The notes beneath the pieces were generated by a model that did no database searches, was not told the DNA's origin, and worked only from the letters and a program-made list of their open reading frames with translations. A stretch of 64,000 nt of DNA from Eubacteriales bacterium (GTDB lineage: Bacteria; Bacillota; Clostridia; Lachnospirales; Lachnospiraceae). A program made the translations under genes and the position numbers. Every line of letters starts with the position of its first letter. Within the stretch, counting starts at the first letter, position 1. The DNA is taken from contig JAUNSC010000006.1 of NCBI GenBank assembly GCA_030539395.1, forward strand, positions 1-64,000. Direction: 5' to 3'. Of the stretch, positions 45,487-53,552 are shown piece after piece.

Positions 45487-45861
45487 TTACCATGCGGTAG
45501 AATCTACGGAATCCGTTCCGCCCTCTTCTATGGTAATAATAAGATTATGGGGCAGGCATGCGATAACCTCTCCTGTATGGGAAATTGTACCGGTGCGCAC
45601 ACAGGTAAGATCCGGGCAGTTAGCTTGTGTCACAGACACGGCCCCGTCTTTTACTACAATGGTGTTTGTTCCACCGATAGTATCGTCTACGGATAATTCC
45701 GTATTTTGGAAGAGCTTTAGCTCTGCAATTATCTTTCCGCGCTGGGTGACGATGGCAGTGGCGCCTTCTTTACCCAAAATAAGTTTACTTATCAGAAAAC
45801 CGGCAAAAATCAGTATGGTAATAAATATAAATAGTATGGCAGTATTTCTTTTTTGCTTCAT
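45487..45861 (-). CDS. NusG domain II-containing protein
   Basis: A 124-residue protein with an N-terminal membrane helix (TAILFIFITILIFAGFLISK) and an outside NusG_II-like domain with two conserved cysteine blocks (CPDLTCVRTG and VIACLPHNLIITIEEGG). It is 14 bases after apbE in the same direction. The cysteines are spaced for a disulfide or a metal. NusG_II proteins recur beside FMN_bind and ApbE genes in gut Clostridia, so a place in the flavin electron-transfer chain is likely; the precise role is unknown. Confidence 0.85.
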   Translation of the reverse strand: MKQKRNTAILFIFITILIFAGFLISKLILGKEGATAIVTQRGKIIAELKLFQNTELSVDDTIGGTNTIVVKDGAVSVTQANCPDLTCVRTGTISHTGEVIACLPHNLIITIEEGGTDSVDSTAW

Positions 45862-45875
45862 TTTAAAGATTCCTT

Positions 45876-46856
45876 TTATGAAAAAGTTTTGTGGATCTCA
45901 TAGTTTTGGAGGATAAAAATAGCTTCTACATCTTTAAGCGAATCGATTAGTTTTCGTGCCTTTTCATATCCCAGAGTCAGACATGTAGTACTTAACGCGT
46001 CACCGGTGAGAGAAGAGTCACAGATAATGGAAACTTCCCAGATGTCATTTTCGACAGGATAACCCGTATCGGGGGACAGAATGTGATGGTAAACAGTGCC
46101 ATCTTTTTCAAAGTATCTTTCATAGATGCCTGAAGATACAACCGTCTTATCTGAGACTTCCACAATTTCTGCCAGTGTACCGCGGTCATCAAAGGGTTTT
46201 TGGATACCGATCCGCCAGTTTGATCCGTCCGGTTTAGTACCGATGGTCAGTACATTTCCGCCAAGATTTAAGTTGCCGGAGGTTACTCCGTTTTCTGTGA
46301 GGTATTTTTTCATATTATCTGCAGCGTAACCTTTTACCAGGGCTCCCAGATCAATCATTGTGTTGTCGTCCTCGAAGGTGAGAATATTTCCCTCTAAAGA
46401 AATCCTGGAGGCATCTACAGAAGTAAGCGCTGTCTGAATATCTGCTTCTAAAGGCAGTACCGGATTTTCACTTTTGAAATCCCATAAATCTGATAAAGGC
46501 GCAACTGTAATGTCAAACATACCTTCAGATATCTGGTAGTATTCTAATCCGACAGATATCAAATCGGCGATTTCGTCAGAAACAGCAATACTTTTTCCTG
46601 CACGGTGGTTAATCTTGTAAAGTTCACTGCTGTTGTCTGTCCTGCTGAAAATGTGTTCATAGTTCTGGCACATCCGGACGCAGTGGTCCATCAGCTCATC
46701 ACCATTTTCTCCGGCGTAGAACTGAAGACTGATAACCGTATCAAAATATATGAGATTTTTTTCGTAGAGTTCTTCTTTTGGGGCTGAAACACATCCGGTA
46801 CAGGCAAAAAGAATACCAGTCAGGCCCAACAGAGGCAATATTTTTTTGGAGGTCAT
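45876..46856 (-). CDS. apbE: FAD:protein FMN transferase, lipoprotein
   Basis: A 326-residue ApbE with a lipoprotein signal (LLGLTGILFACTGC). The catalytic core is clear: YFDTVISLQFYAG, the metal- and flavin-binding IDLGALVKGYAADNM, GTKPDGSNWRIGIQKPF and the C-terminal TGDALSTTCLTLGYEKA. It transfers FMN from FAD to the Thr of SGAT motifs in FMN_bind proteins outside the membrane; at least five such motifs occur nearby (RnfD, RnfG, two in 44015-45307, two in 47051-49615). I use ATG 46856; a GTG at 46865 is an alternative. It is divergent from the flavoprotein reductase. Confidence 0.93.
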   Translation of the reverse strand: MTSKKILPLLGLTGILFACTGCVSAPKEELYEKNLIYFDTVISLQFYAGENGDELMDHCVRMCQNYEHIFSRTDNSSELYKINHRAGKSIAVSDEIADLISVGLEYYQISEGMFDITVAPLSDLWDFKSENPVLPLEADIQTALTSVDASRISLEGNILTFEDDNTMIDLGALVKGYAADNMKKYLTENGVTSGNLNLGGNVLTIGTKPDGSNWRIGIQKPFDDRGTLAEIVEVSDKTVVSSGIYERYFEKDGTVYHHILSPDTGYPVENDIWEVSIICDSSLTGDALSTTCLTLGYEKARKLIDSLKDVEAIFILQNYEIHKTFS

Positions 46857-46893
46857 GTTATACACCGTCTTTATTAAGAATATAATCTCAGAT

Positions 46894-46899
46894 ATTATA
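46894..46899 (-). promoter_or_regulatory. -10 box of the apbE promoter
   Basis: A perfect TATAAT on the minus strand, about 38 bases before the apbE start. The -35 region is poor (A-rich), so it may need an activator. Confidence 0.45.
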
Positions 46900-46973
46900 A
46901 CACCGGACCTTTATTTTTTCTACATAAATTGCAATCTTTTACCGGAATAGTACATGAACCTTCTTAAAAGGAA

Positions 46974-47003
46974 TTGACTGGAAAGGAGCATTGGCAGTAT
47001 AAT
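46974..47003 (+). promoter_or_regulatory. Promoter of the flavoprotein reductase gene
   Basis: TTGACT (46974-46979), an 18-base spacer and a perfect TATAAT (46998-47003). It lies between the divergent apbE promoter and the gene. Confidence 0.8.
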
Positions 47004-47050
47004 AAATTAATATAAAAACAACAAAGTAATAGTAAAGGGAGGTTTTTTGG

Positions 47051-49615
47051 GTGATGGAGAAGAACCATTTACGCCGGGTTACCGCGCTGGTAATGAGCGG
47101 TGCCATGGCAGTGTCCATGACAGGCGGTGCAGTTCTGGCTGAGGGCGATTATACTGCCGGCGCTTATGCTGGTCAGGCAGACGGATTTGGCGGAAAAGTT
47201 TCCGTTGTGATCACGACAGACGGAAATACCATTTCAGATGTTACGGTTATTGGTGATGATGAGACACCTAACATAGGAGGGGCTCATCTTGAAGAACTGG
47301 GACAGATGATCAAAGATGCACAGGGTGCAGAAATAGATGGAGTTGCCGGTGCAACGATTACATCTGATGCTGTTAAAGAAGCTGCACAGGCAGCTATTGA
47401 TATGGCACAGGGAAAAGGAGGAAGTGCAGACGGTGAAGAGCTGACCTTCACGGCAGGCACATATACGGGTACGGCAGAAGGCTATAACGGGCCGGTTTCT
47501 CTGGACGTTACCTTTGATGAGAAGGGAATTACGGATATCCAGGTAAGCGAACATGCTGAAACAAATTATGTGGGAACTCCCGCATTTGATATTATGATTC
47601 CGGATGCAATTGAAGCAAATGGTTCAGGCATTGATACAGTATCCGGTGCAACTTTCACCAGCCGTGCTGTGAAAGAGGCATTAAATGATGCGGCTGAACA
47701 GGCTGCCGCTTCAAATATGAGTGCGTTTAAGAGCAATACTGTAGTACATGAGGCACAGGCAGATATGGATCTGACTGCTGATGTGGTAATTGTAGGCGCC
47801 GGCGGTGCCGGCATGGGAGCTGCAGCACAGGCGGCACAGAATGGAGATACTGTTCTCGTTCTGGAAGAGAATGCGGAAATCGGTGGAAATACTCTGGTTT
47901 CCGGAGGTGCTTTTCAGTCTGTAATGCCTTATCTGGTATGGGATGCAGAAGATCCTGATGCAACAACAGCAGTTTGGGCTTATAATGGACAGACTTATGA
48001 CAAAGTAATGTCTACACAGGGCTGTATTGATACTCTGAAGACAATTCTGGAATGGTCTGAGGAGCCGTTTGACGGTGATTATTTCAAGGATCATGAATAT
48101 GTGGCCGGCGAGATTGATGAACTGAGCAAACATGGAGTACATGAGGAATATCTGCCGACACTGCAGGCGTTAAAAGCTGAGATCCAGGAATATCTTGACT
48201 GGGCACAGCCAAAACTGGATGCAGGTACGCCGGAAAATGAGATCACGCTGTTTTCTACAGTAAACTTACATATTTTCCAGACCTATTATGGCGGTCTGCG
48301 TCAGAATTCTGACAAGACAGAGTGGATTTACGGTGATTATGAACTGGTAAGTCAATTTATCGAAGATGGCCAGGGACTGAAGGAATGGCTGGAAGATCAG
48401 GGAGCAATGTTTGATGACGCAAGTCAGCCGACTTTGATCGGAGCGTTGTGGTACAGAGAAAATCAGTTTGTGGGCGGTGATCTTGACGGAGATGGCGAAG
48501 CAGAAGTTCCGGCTCAGTGGGGAACTTATTTTGCAACCACAAAGAACACTGTATTAAATACTTCTGAAACTGCATCAGATAATAAGATCATGACCCGCAC
48601 TGGGGCAGAAAGCCTTATTGTGGAAGATGGCAAAGTAACAGGAGTACAGGCTGTTATGTATGACGGCACAAAGGTGACTGCTCATGCAAATAAAGGTGTA
48701 ATTCTGGCAACAGGTGGTTATGCTGCAAATATCGGCATGGTAATGGAGACGAATGAATACTGGGATCCGGCATTTATCACTGATGCAACTAAGACTACAA
48801 ACCGTTCTTCTATGACCGGTGACGGTATTACAATGGGTGAAGAAGCCGGTGCAGCTTCTACCGGTGAAGGATGGGCACAGATGATGCCTATTTCCTGGAT
48901 TGACAATGGCAACCTCGCATTTGGTGCAGGAACGTATGCTGTATATATTAACCCGACAACAGGTGCGCGTTTTGTAAACGAATCTGCAGAACGTGATGTA
49001 CTTTCTCTGGGTGAGTTTAATAATGGTGTTGAAGTAAACGGTGCACAGGGTGTATTCCTTGAGATTTCCAATGCCGATGAGATGGTTGGACGCCCATATC
49101 CGTACGATGACTATGAGAACAATGTATCCGGCAAAGAACAGGTAGATGGACGGGTATACTTCGTGACAGGTGCAGATGAACTCCAGGCAGTTCTGGATGA
49201 GTATGGAATGGAAGCGGACCCGGCTGCAATTTATGAGACGATCGAAGCATATGACAGAGCGATCATGGCTGGCGAACAGCCGGAAGACGTTGCAAAGAGT
49301 CAGGCAAGCCGGCTTATCGGTAATGCAGAGCTGGATGAGAAAGATAACTACAATGCAGATACTTATGAATTGGATGGTGTACTGCTTCGTGTAAGAATCA
49401 TGGCTCCGTCTACACATCATACCATGGGTGGTCTGTCTACTGATGCACAGCGCCATGTACTGGATGAAGAAGGCAATATTATTGAAGGACTGTATGCAGC
49501 TGGTGAAGTTACCGGCGGTATCCATGGCGGTAATCGTCTGGGTGGTAACGCGATCGTGGAAATTTTCGTTTCCGGCCGTACAGCAGCAAATGCGATTCAG
49601 GAAGACAATAAATAG
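47051..49615 (+). CDS. Secreted flavoprotein reductase with two FMN_bind domains
   Basis: An 854-residue protein: a cleavable signal peptide (ending GGAVLA-EGD), FMN_bind 1 (GVAGATITSDAV, Thr 102), FMN_bind 2 (TVSGATFTSRAV, Thr 201) and a fumarate-reductase-type FAD domain from about 240 (VVIVGAGGAGMGAAAQAAQN to RLGGNAIVEIFVSGRTAA). Fumarate-reductase catalytic residues fit Arg 648 (AERDVLS), THHTMGG (788-794) and Arg 829. At the place where fumarate reductases usually have QxHP this protein has QMMP (610-613), so the substrate may not be fumarate. Electrons would pass from the Rnf flavins through the FMN domains to FAD. GTG 47051 and ATG 47054 are both possible; GGAGG is eight bases before the GTG. 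Confidence 0.9.
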   Translation: MMEKNHLRRVTALVMSGAMAVSMTGGAVLAEGDYTAGAYAGQADGFGGKVSVVITTDGNTISDVTVIGDDETPNIGGAHLEELGQMIKDAQGAEIDGVAGATITSDAVKEAAQAAIDMAQGKGGSADGEELTFTAGTYTGTAEGYNGPVSLDVTFDEKGITDIQVSEHAETNYVGTPAFDIMIPDAIEANGSGIDTVSGATFTSRAVKEALNDAAEQAAASNMSAFKSNTVVHEAQADMDLTADVVIVGAGGAGMGAAAQAAQNGDTVLVLEENAEIGGNTLVSGGAFQSVMPYLVWDAEDPDATTAVWAYNGQTYDKVMSTQGCIDTLKTILEWSEEPFDGDYFKDHEYVAGEIDELSKHGVHEEYLPTLQALKAEIQEYLDWAQPKLDAGTPENEITLFSTVNLHIFQTYYGGLRQNSDKTEWIYGDYELVSQFIEDGQGLKEWLEDQGAMFDDASQPTLIGALWYRENQFVGGDLDGDGEAEVPAQWGTYFATTKNTVLNTSETASDNKIMTRTGAESLIVEDGKVTGVQAVMYDGTKVTAHANKGVILATGGYAANIGMVMETNEYWDPAFITDATKTTNRSSMTGDGITMGEEAGAASTGEGWAQMMPISWIDNGNLAFGAGTYAVYINPTTGARFVNESAERDVLSLGEFNNGVEVNGAQGVFLEISNADEMVGRPYPYDDYENNVSGKEQVDGRVYFVTGADELQAVLDEYGMEADPAAIYETIEAYDRAIMAGEQPEDVAKSQASRLIGNAELDEKDNYNADTYELDGVLLRVRIMAPSTHHTMGGLSTDAQRHVLDEEGNIIEGLYAAGEVTGGIHGGNRLGGNAIVEIFVSGRTAANAIQEDNK

Positions 49616-49630
49616 GAAGTATTTCCGGAC

Positions 49631-49665
49631 AAAAATAAAGAGCCGAATAACGGCTCTTTATTTTT
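49631..49665. terminator. Bidirectional terminator after the reductase gene
   Basis: AAAAATAAAGAGCCG pairs perfectly with CGGCTCTTTATTTTT around AATAA. It serves both the reductase and the convergent minus-strand gene. Confidence 0.9.
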
Positions 49666-49674
49666 GCAGTTTTT

Positions 49675-50937
49675 TCATGATTCAGAAGCTTTTGGAAGAT
49701 ACATATGTATCTTATCGATTCTGTTTTTATCTACGGAATCGACCACCAGCTTAATTTCACCGGCAGCAGTGACTGTTTCACCGGCAACAGGAAGATGATC
49801 AAGATATTCTATCATAAGACCGCCAAGGGAATCATAATCTTCCGAGTGGAGAGATAATCCCAGGGCATCATTGATATCATCCAGTTTCATAGAAGCTTCT
49901 ATCACATACTCTTCATCGGAAATTTTCTTTATCAGCTCTTCTTCATCCTTGTCGTATTCATCACGGATTTCACCGACAATTTCTTCAAGAAGATCCTCCA
50001 GAGTAATCAGTCCGGCAGTTGCACCGTATTCGTCCAGAACGATCGTAAAATTAATAGAAGCCTGACGCATTTCTTCCAGAAGCTCAGAGGTGTTTTTGTA
50101 TTCATAGGTAAAATATGGTTCACGCATCAGACTGCGGATATTAAAGGAACCTGCATCACAGAAAAGAAGATCTTTAATGTTAAGGACACCAATCACATTA
50201 TCTGTGCTTTCTTCATAGACCGGAAGCCGTGTGAATTTTTCTTCCCGGAATACATTCATTACGTTATCGTAGGAAGCATTTACATCAACAGAAACCATGT
50301 CTACACGGGGAACCATAATATCCCTGGCCTGTGTATCCCCAAAATCAAACACATTATAGATCATCTGCTTTTCTTCCTGCTCAATAACACCATCTTCATG
50401 ACTGACATCCACATAGGTGCGCAGTTCTGTTTCTGTCATAGTACTGCCGCTGTTTTTCGTATCAATATGCAGCAGGCTCAGAAAGAGGTGAGAAAGCTGG
50501 TTGGTGATAAAAATAAGCGGGGTCAGGATTTTCATTAATATCCATATTATCCGGGCATAGGCGAGGGCAAGTTTTTCGGCGTAAAAAGTAGCAAAGGTCT
50601 TAGGCGATATCTCACCGAAAATTAATACTAACAGAGTCAGGACGCCGGTACCGATACTGATTCCCAGATTTCCAAACAGATTCATCATCAGGGAAGTGGT
50701 AAGGGAAGACGCTGTCAGATTAACAATGTTGTTCCCTATTAAAATAGCACCAAGCATTTTACCGGGATCTTCTGTTACCTTCAGCAGCGTAGCAGCGCGG
50801 CGGTCTCCATCAGATGCCAATCCTTTGATCCTTATTTTGTTTACAGTAGTAAGTGCTGTTTCCGCAGAGGAAAAAAATGCGGATAATATCAGCAAGATTA
50901 GTATAACGCCAAGTTGTATGGTGTCATCTGAACCCAA
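49675..50937 (-). CDS. Hemolysin-family/CorC-type membrane protein (CNNM domain, CBS pair)
   Basis: A 420-residue protein: a DUF21/CNNM membrane domain of four helices (LGVILILLILSAFFSSAETA, GNLGISIGTGVLTLLVLIFG), two CBS domains (ARDIMVPRVDMVSVDVN, RLPVYEESTDNVIGVLNIK) and a C-terminal CorC_HlyC domain (TIVLDEYGATAGLITLEDLL). The family is linked to magnesium export. I use TTG 50937, eight bases after AAAGGAG on the minus strand; the longer frame from 50961 has its start upstream of that site. Confidence 0.88.
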   Translation of the reverse strand: MGSDDTIQLGVILILLILSAFFSSAETALTTVNKIRIKGLASDGDRRAATLLKVTEDPGKMLGAILIGNNIVNLTASSLTTSLMMNLFGNLGISIGTGVLTLLVLIFGEISPKTFATFYAEKLALAYARIIWILMKILTPLIFITNQLSHLFLSLLHIDTKNSGSTMTETELRTYVDVSHEDGVIEQEEKQMIYNVFDFGDTQARDIMVPRVDMVSVDVNASYDNVMNVFREEKFTRLPVYEESTDNVIGVLNIKDLLFCDAGSFNIRSLMREPYFTYEYKNTSELLEEMRQASINFTIVLDEYGATAGLITLEDLLEEIVGEIRDEYDKDEEELIKKISDEEYVIEASMKLDDINDALGLSLHSEDYDSLGGLMIEYLDHLPVAGETVTAAGEIKLVVDSVDKNRIDKIHMYLPKASES

Positions 50938-50986
50938 AACATCATCTCCTTTTTTGTACAAAAGTTCAGATTGTATTTATCAATAC

Positions 50987-51015
50987 ATAATACCTTATAT
51001 CAGTAAAAAATTCAA
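50987..51015 (-). promoter_or_regulatory. Promoter of the CorC-type gene
   Basis: On the minus strand: TTGAAT (plus coordinates 51010-51015), a 17-base spacer and TATTAT (50987-50992). Confidence 0.6.
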
Positions 51016-51125
51016 TAAAACGCTTTAAATTTTATAGTTTTATAATATTTTCAGGTTGTCATATACAGGAGATATTACGCATATATTGAAACAAAGGTAA
51101 AAATAAGCGGATATGAGGGAGGAAG

Positions 51126-51491
51126 ATGATGAGAAGCAGTGCAAATATCAGGACAGTGCTGAAGGCCTTGATTTTTTCTTATATTATAACAGGAGCCATG
51201 TTACTGTTGACGGCTGTATTGCTGTATAAAATGGAACCTGAACAGAGTTTTGTGTCAGCGGGAATACTGGTGATATATGTGCTCAGCAGTTTTCTTGGAG
51301 GACTGGCAGCAGGAAAGAGCATTGGCAGCAGAAAATTTATATGGGGACTGATTACCGGTGCGGCTTATTTTTTCTTTCTTCTGGCGGCTTCATGGATGTT
51401 CGGAGGAGGGACACATTCCGGTGCAAGCCAGATTATTACGACCATGCTGCTCTGTCTTGGGGGCGGTACGCTGGGAGGTATGCTGGCGTGA
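51126..51491 (+). CDS. TIGR04086-family membrane protein
   Basis: A 121-residue protein with four helices (VLKALIFSYIITGAMLLLTA, GILVIYVLSSFLGGLAAGKS, FIWGLITGAAYFFFLLAA, TTMLLCLGGGTLGGMLA). The glycine-rich pattern is the TIGR04086 family of spore-forming Firmicutes, function unknown. GGAGG lies just before two consecutive ATGs (51126, 51129). Confidence 0.82.
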   Translation: MMRSSANIRTVLKALIFSYIITGAMLLLTAVLLYKMEPEQSFVSAGILVIYVLSSFLGGLAAGKSIGSRKFIWGLITGAAYFFFLLAASWMFGGGTHSGASQIITTMLLCLGGGTLGGMLA

Positions 51492-51505
51492 CAAAAAGAA
51501 AAATG

Positions 51506-51534
51506 TTGCTTTTTACTGTATTATGTGATATAGT
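51506..51534 (+). promoter_or_regulatory. Promoter of rho
   Basis: TTGCTT (51506-51511), a 17-base spacer and TATAGT (51529-51534). The roughly 130-base leader to rho is where Rho autoregulation usually acts; I see no clear hairpin in it. Confidence 0.6.
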
Positions 51535-51670
51535 GTGAATGTTTAAAGAGTATATTCTATTCATATCGTTTCAGGTCATATCAGACAAAGGTCCCGTATA
51601 TACAAATAGAAAATTGTTGACGTAATGTGGAGTGGATAAATACAAAAGCGGGAAAGAAAGGATTTAATTT

Positions 51671-53092
51671 ATGACAAGAGAGCAGTACGAGTCACTTTCA
51701 GCAGTGCAGTTAAAGGATATTGCAAAGGCGAGAGGTATAAAGGTTTCTGCCGGAATGCGTAAAGCAGAAGTGGTAGAATTGATGCTTGAAGAAGATTTAA
51801 AAAGGGAGCAGCAGGATCTTGCCGAAGGAAAAGAAAAGGCTGCGGCACCGGTCAGGGTTGAGACGGAAAAGCAGTTGAATTCAGATAAAGCGGAGACGGC
51901 TGCACAGAAAAATACTGCCGAAGGAACAAATTCGGACAAGCCGCCTATGGATATTGCACAGCTTGACAGCGGTGTGACTGCCAGGGGAATATTGGAAGTG
52001 CTGCCGGATGGGTATGGATTTATCCGCAGCAATAATTATCTTCCCGGAGAGAATGACGTTTATGTATCGCCTTCTCAGATTCGCCGTTTTGGTCTCAAAA
52101 CAGGAGATATCCTTGCGGGAAATACAAGGATCAAGACGATGCAGGAGAAATTCAGCGCTTTGCTTTATCTGACATCCATAAATGGAAAAACACCTTCTGA
52201 AGCAGCCAGAAGATATAATTTTGAGGATATGACGCCAATTTTCCCAAATGAGAGACTTAGGCTTGAGCGCAGCAGCAAAGAAGTTTCAATGCGCATCGTG
52301 GATTTGATTTCACCTGTCGGGAAGGGACAGCGAGGAATGATCGTATCTCAGCCCAAGGCAGGAAAAACAACACTTTTAAAAGATGTGGCTAAATCAATTT
52401 TGAGGAATAATCCGGAAATTCATCTGATGATCCTTCTGATCGACGAGCGTCCGGAGGAAGTAACAGATATAAAAGAAGCAATCGTAGGAAAGAATGTGGA
52501 AGTCATATATTCTACTTTTGATGAGCTGCCGGAGCATCATAAAAGAGTTTCTGAGATGGTGATTGAGCGTGCAAAGCGTCTGGTGGAACATAAGCAGGAT
52601 GTTGTCATTCTTCTGGATAGTATTACACGTCTTGCCAGAGCTTATAATCTGGTAGTTCCCCCAAGCGGACGTACTCTGTCAGGAGGTCTTGATCCTGCGG
52701 CATTGCATATGCCGAAAAGATTTTTTGGTGCGGCCAGAAATATGCGTGAGGGAGGAAGCCTGACGGTACTTGCGACTGCATTGGTGGATACCGGAAGCAA
52801 GATGGACGATGTCGTGTACGAGGAATTTAAAGGAACCGGTAATATGGAACTGGTACTTGACAGGAAGCTTTCTGAAAAACGGATATTTCCTGCTATTGAT
52901 ATTCAGAAATCCAGTACGCGCCGTGAAGATCTGCTGCTTGACAGAGATGAGCAGGAGGCTGTGGATATAATGCGGAGAGCGTTAAATGGAATGAAATCTG
53001 ATGAGGCGGTGGAAAATATTCTGAATCTGTTTGTCCGTACACGTGATAACAAAGAATTTGTACAGACTGTCAAAAAGCAGAAATATATTTAG
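51671..53092 (+). CDS. rho: Transcription termination factor Rho
   Basis: A 473-residue hexameric RNA helicase. An N-terminal SAP-like Rho_N ([18 protein letters not shown]) is followed by about 50 residues of Glu/Ala-rich linker, the cold-shock-like RNA-binding domain ([19 protein letters not shown]), Walker A ([12 protein letters not shown]), Walker B ([17 protein letters not shown]) and the R-loop/Q-loop region ([20 protein letters not shown]). All catalytic parts are intact. It is longer than the 420-residue E. coli form because of the linker, a common Firmicutes feature. Confidence 0.97.
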   Translation: MTREQYESLSAVQLKDIAKARGIKVSAGMRKAEVVELMLEEDLKREQQDLAEGKEKAAAPVRVETEKQLNSDKAETAAQKNTAEGTNSDKPPMDIAQLDSGVTARGILEVLPDGYGFIRSNNYLPGENDVYVSPSQIRRFGLKTGDILAGNTRIKTMQEKFSALLYLTSINGKTPSEAARRYNFEDMTPIFPNERLRLERSSKEVSMRIVDLISPVGKGQRGMIVSQPKAGKTTLLKDVAKSILRNNPEIHLMILLIDERPEEVTDIKEAIVGKNVEVIYSTFDELPEHHKRVSEMVIERAKRLVEHKQDVVILLDSITRLARAYNLVVPPSGRTLSGGLDPAALHMPKRFFGAARNMREGGSLTVLATALVDTGSKMDDVVYEEFKGTGNMELVLDRKLSEKRIFPAIDIQKSSTRREDLLLDRDEQEAVDIMRRALNGMKSDEAVENILNLFVRTRDNKEFVQTVKKQKYI

Positions 53093-53095
53093 TAC

Positions 53096-53124
53096 TTGCA
53101 AAACCAGAGAGAATATGCTATACT
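53096..53124 (+). promoter_or_regulatory. Promoter of rpmE
   Basis: TTGCAA (53096-53101), a 17-base spacer and TATACT (53119-53124), starting directly after the rho stop codon. Confidence 0.78.
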
Positions 53125-53130
53125 TCCTGT

Positions 53131-53255
53131 GTTGTTTAACTGTATGGACTTACAGGGCTAGCCCGGGATATCTTGTCGTGGAAACATGAGGAGCGGCATT
53201 GGCCGGGAATCGACCGGACGGATCTGTTCGGTAAGCAGTTCACAAAAATGAGAAT
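53131..53255 (+). ncRNA. Structured leader of rpmE, candidate L31 leader
   Basis: About 140 GC-rich bases separate the rpmE promoter from its start, unusually long for this small gene. The segment contains complementary blocks (GGCCGGGAATCGACCGG near 53200 and nearby GTCGTGG/CATGAGG) that can fold. An L31 ribosomal-protein leader class is known in Firmicutes; this leader is in the right place, but I could not match its consensus by eye. Confidence 0.4.
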
Positions 53256-53269
53256 AAGAGGTGAAAAAA

Positions 53270-53473
53270 ATGAGAGAAGGAATCCATCCTGATTACCATC
53301 AGGCAACCGTAACATGCAACTGCGGCAATACATTTACAACAGGTTCTACAAAGAAAGATATCCATGTTGAAATCTGTTCTAAATGCCATTCATTCTACAC
53401 AGGACAGCAGAAATCAGCAGCAGCTCGCGGTCGTATTGATAAATTCAATAAGAAATACGGTATTAAGGCATAA
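53270..53473 (+). CDS. rpmE: 50S ribosomal protein L31
   Basis: A 67-residue L31 of the zinc-binding type: CNCG and [10 protein letters not shown] give the C-x-C and C-x-x-C ligands. I use ATG 53270 with AGAGGTG seven bases upstream rather than the in-frame GTG 53261, which overlaps that site. The usual order rho-rpmE is kept. Confidence 0.95.
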   Translation: MREGIHPDYHQATVTCNCGNTFTTGSTKKDIHVEICSKCHSFYTGQQKSAAARGRIDKFNKKYGIKA

Positions 53474-53488
53474 TAGAGATTGGAATGA

Positions 53489-53522
53489 TAAGGTTGGGGT
53501 TGAAAAATCTCAACCTTTTTTA
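53489..53522 (+). terminator. Terminator after rpmE
   Basis: AAGGTTG pairs with CAACCTT, with an alternative inner GGTTGA/TCAACC hairpin, followed by TTTTT. It lies 16 bases past the stop codon. Confidence 0.75.
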
Positions 53523-53552
53523 CACTGTGGGAAGCATATTTGGAGGCGAAAT

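Noticed and set aside
48575-49525. 316-codon open frame on the minus strand
   Set aside because: It is antisense to the flavoprotein reductase, rich in Cys, His and Ile as shadow frames are, with no domain.
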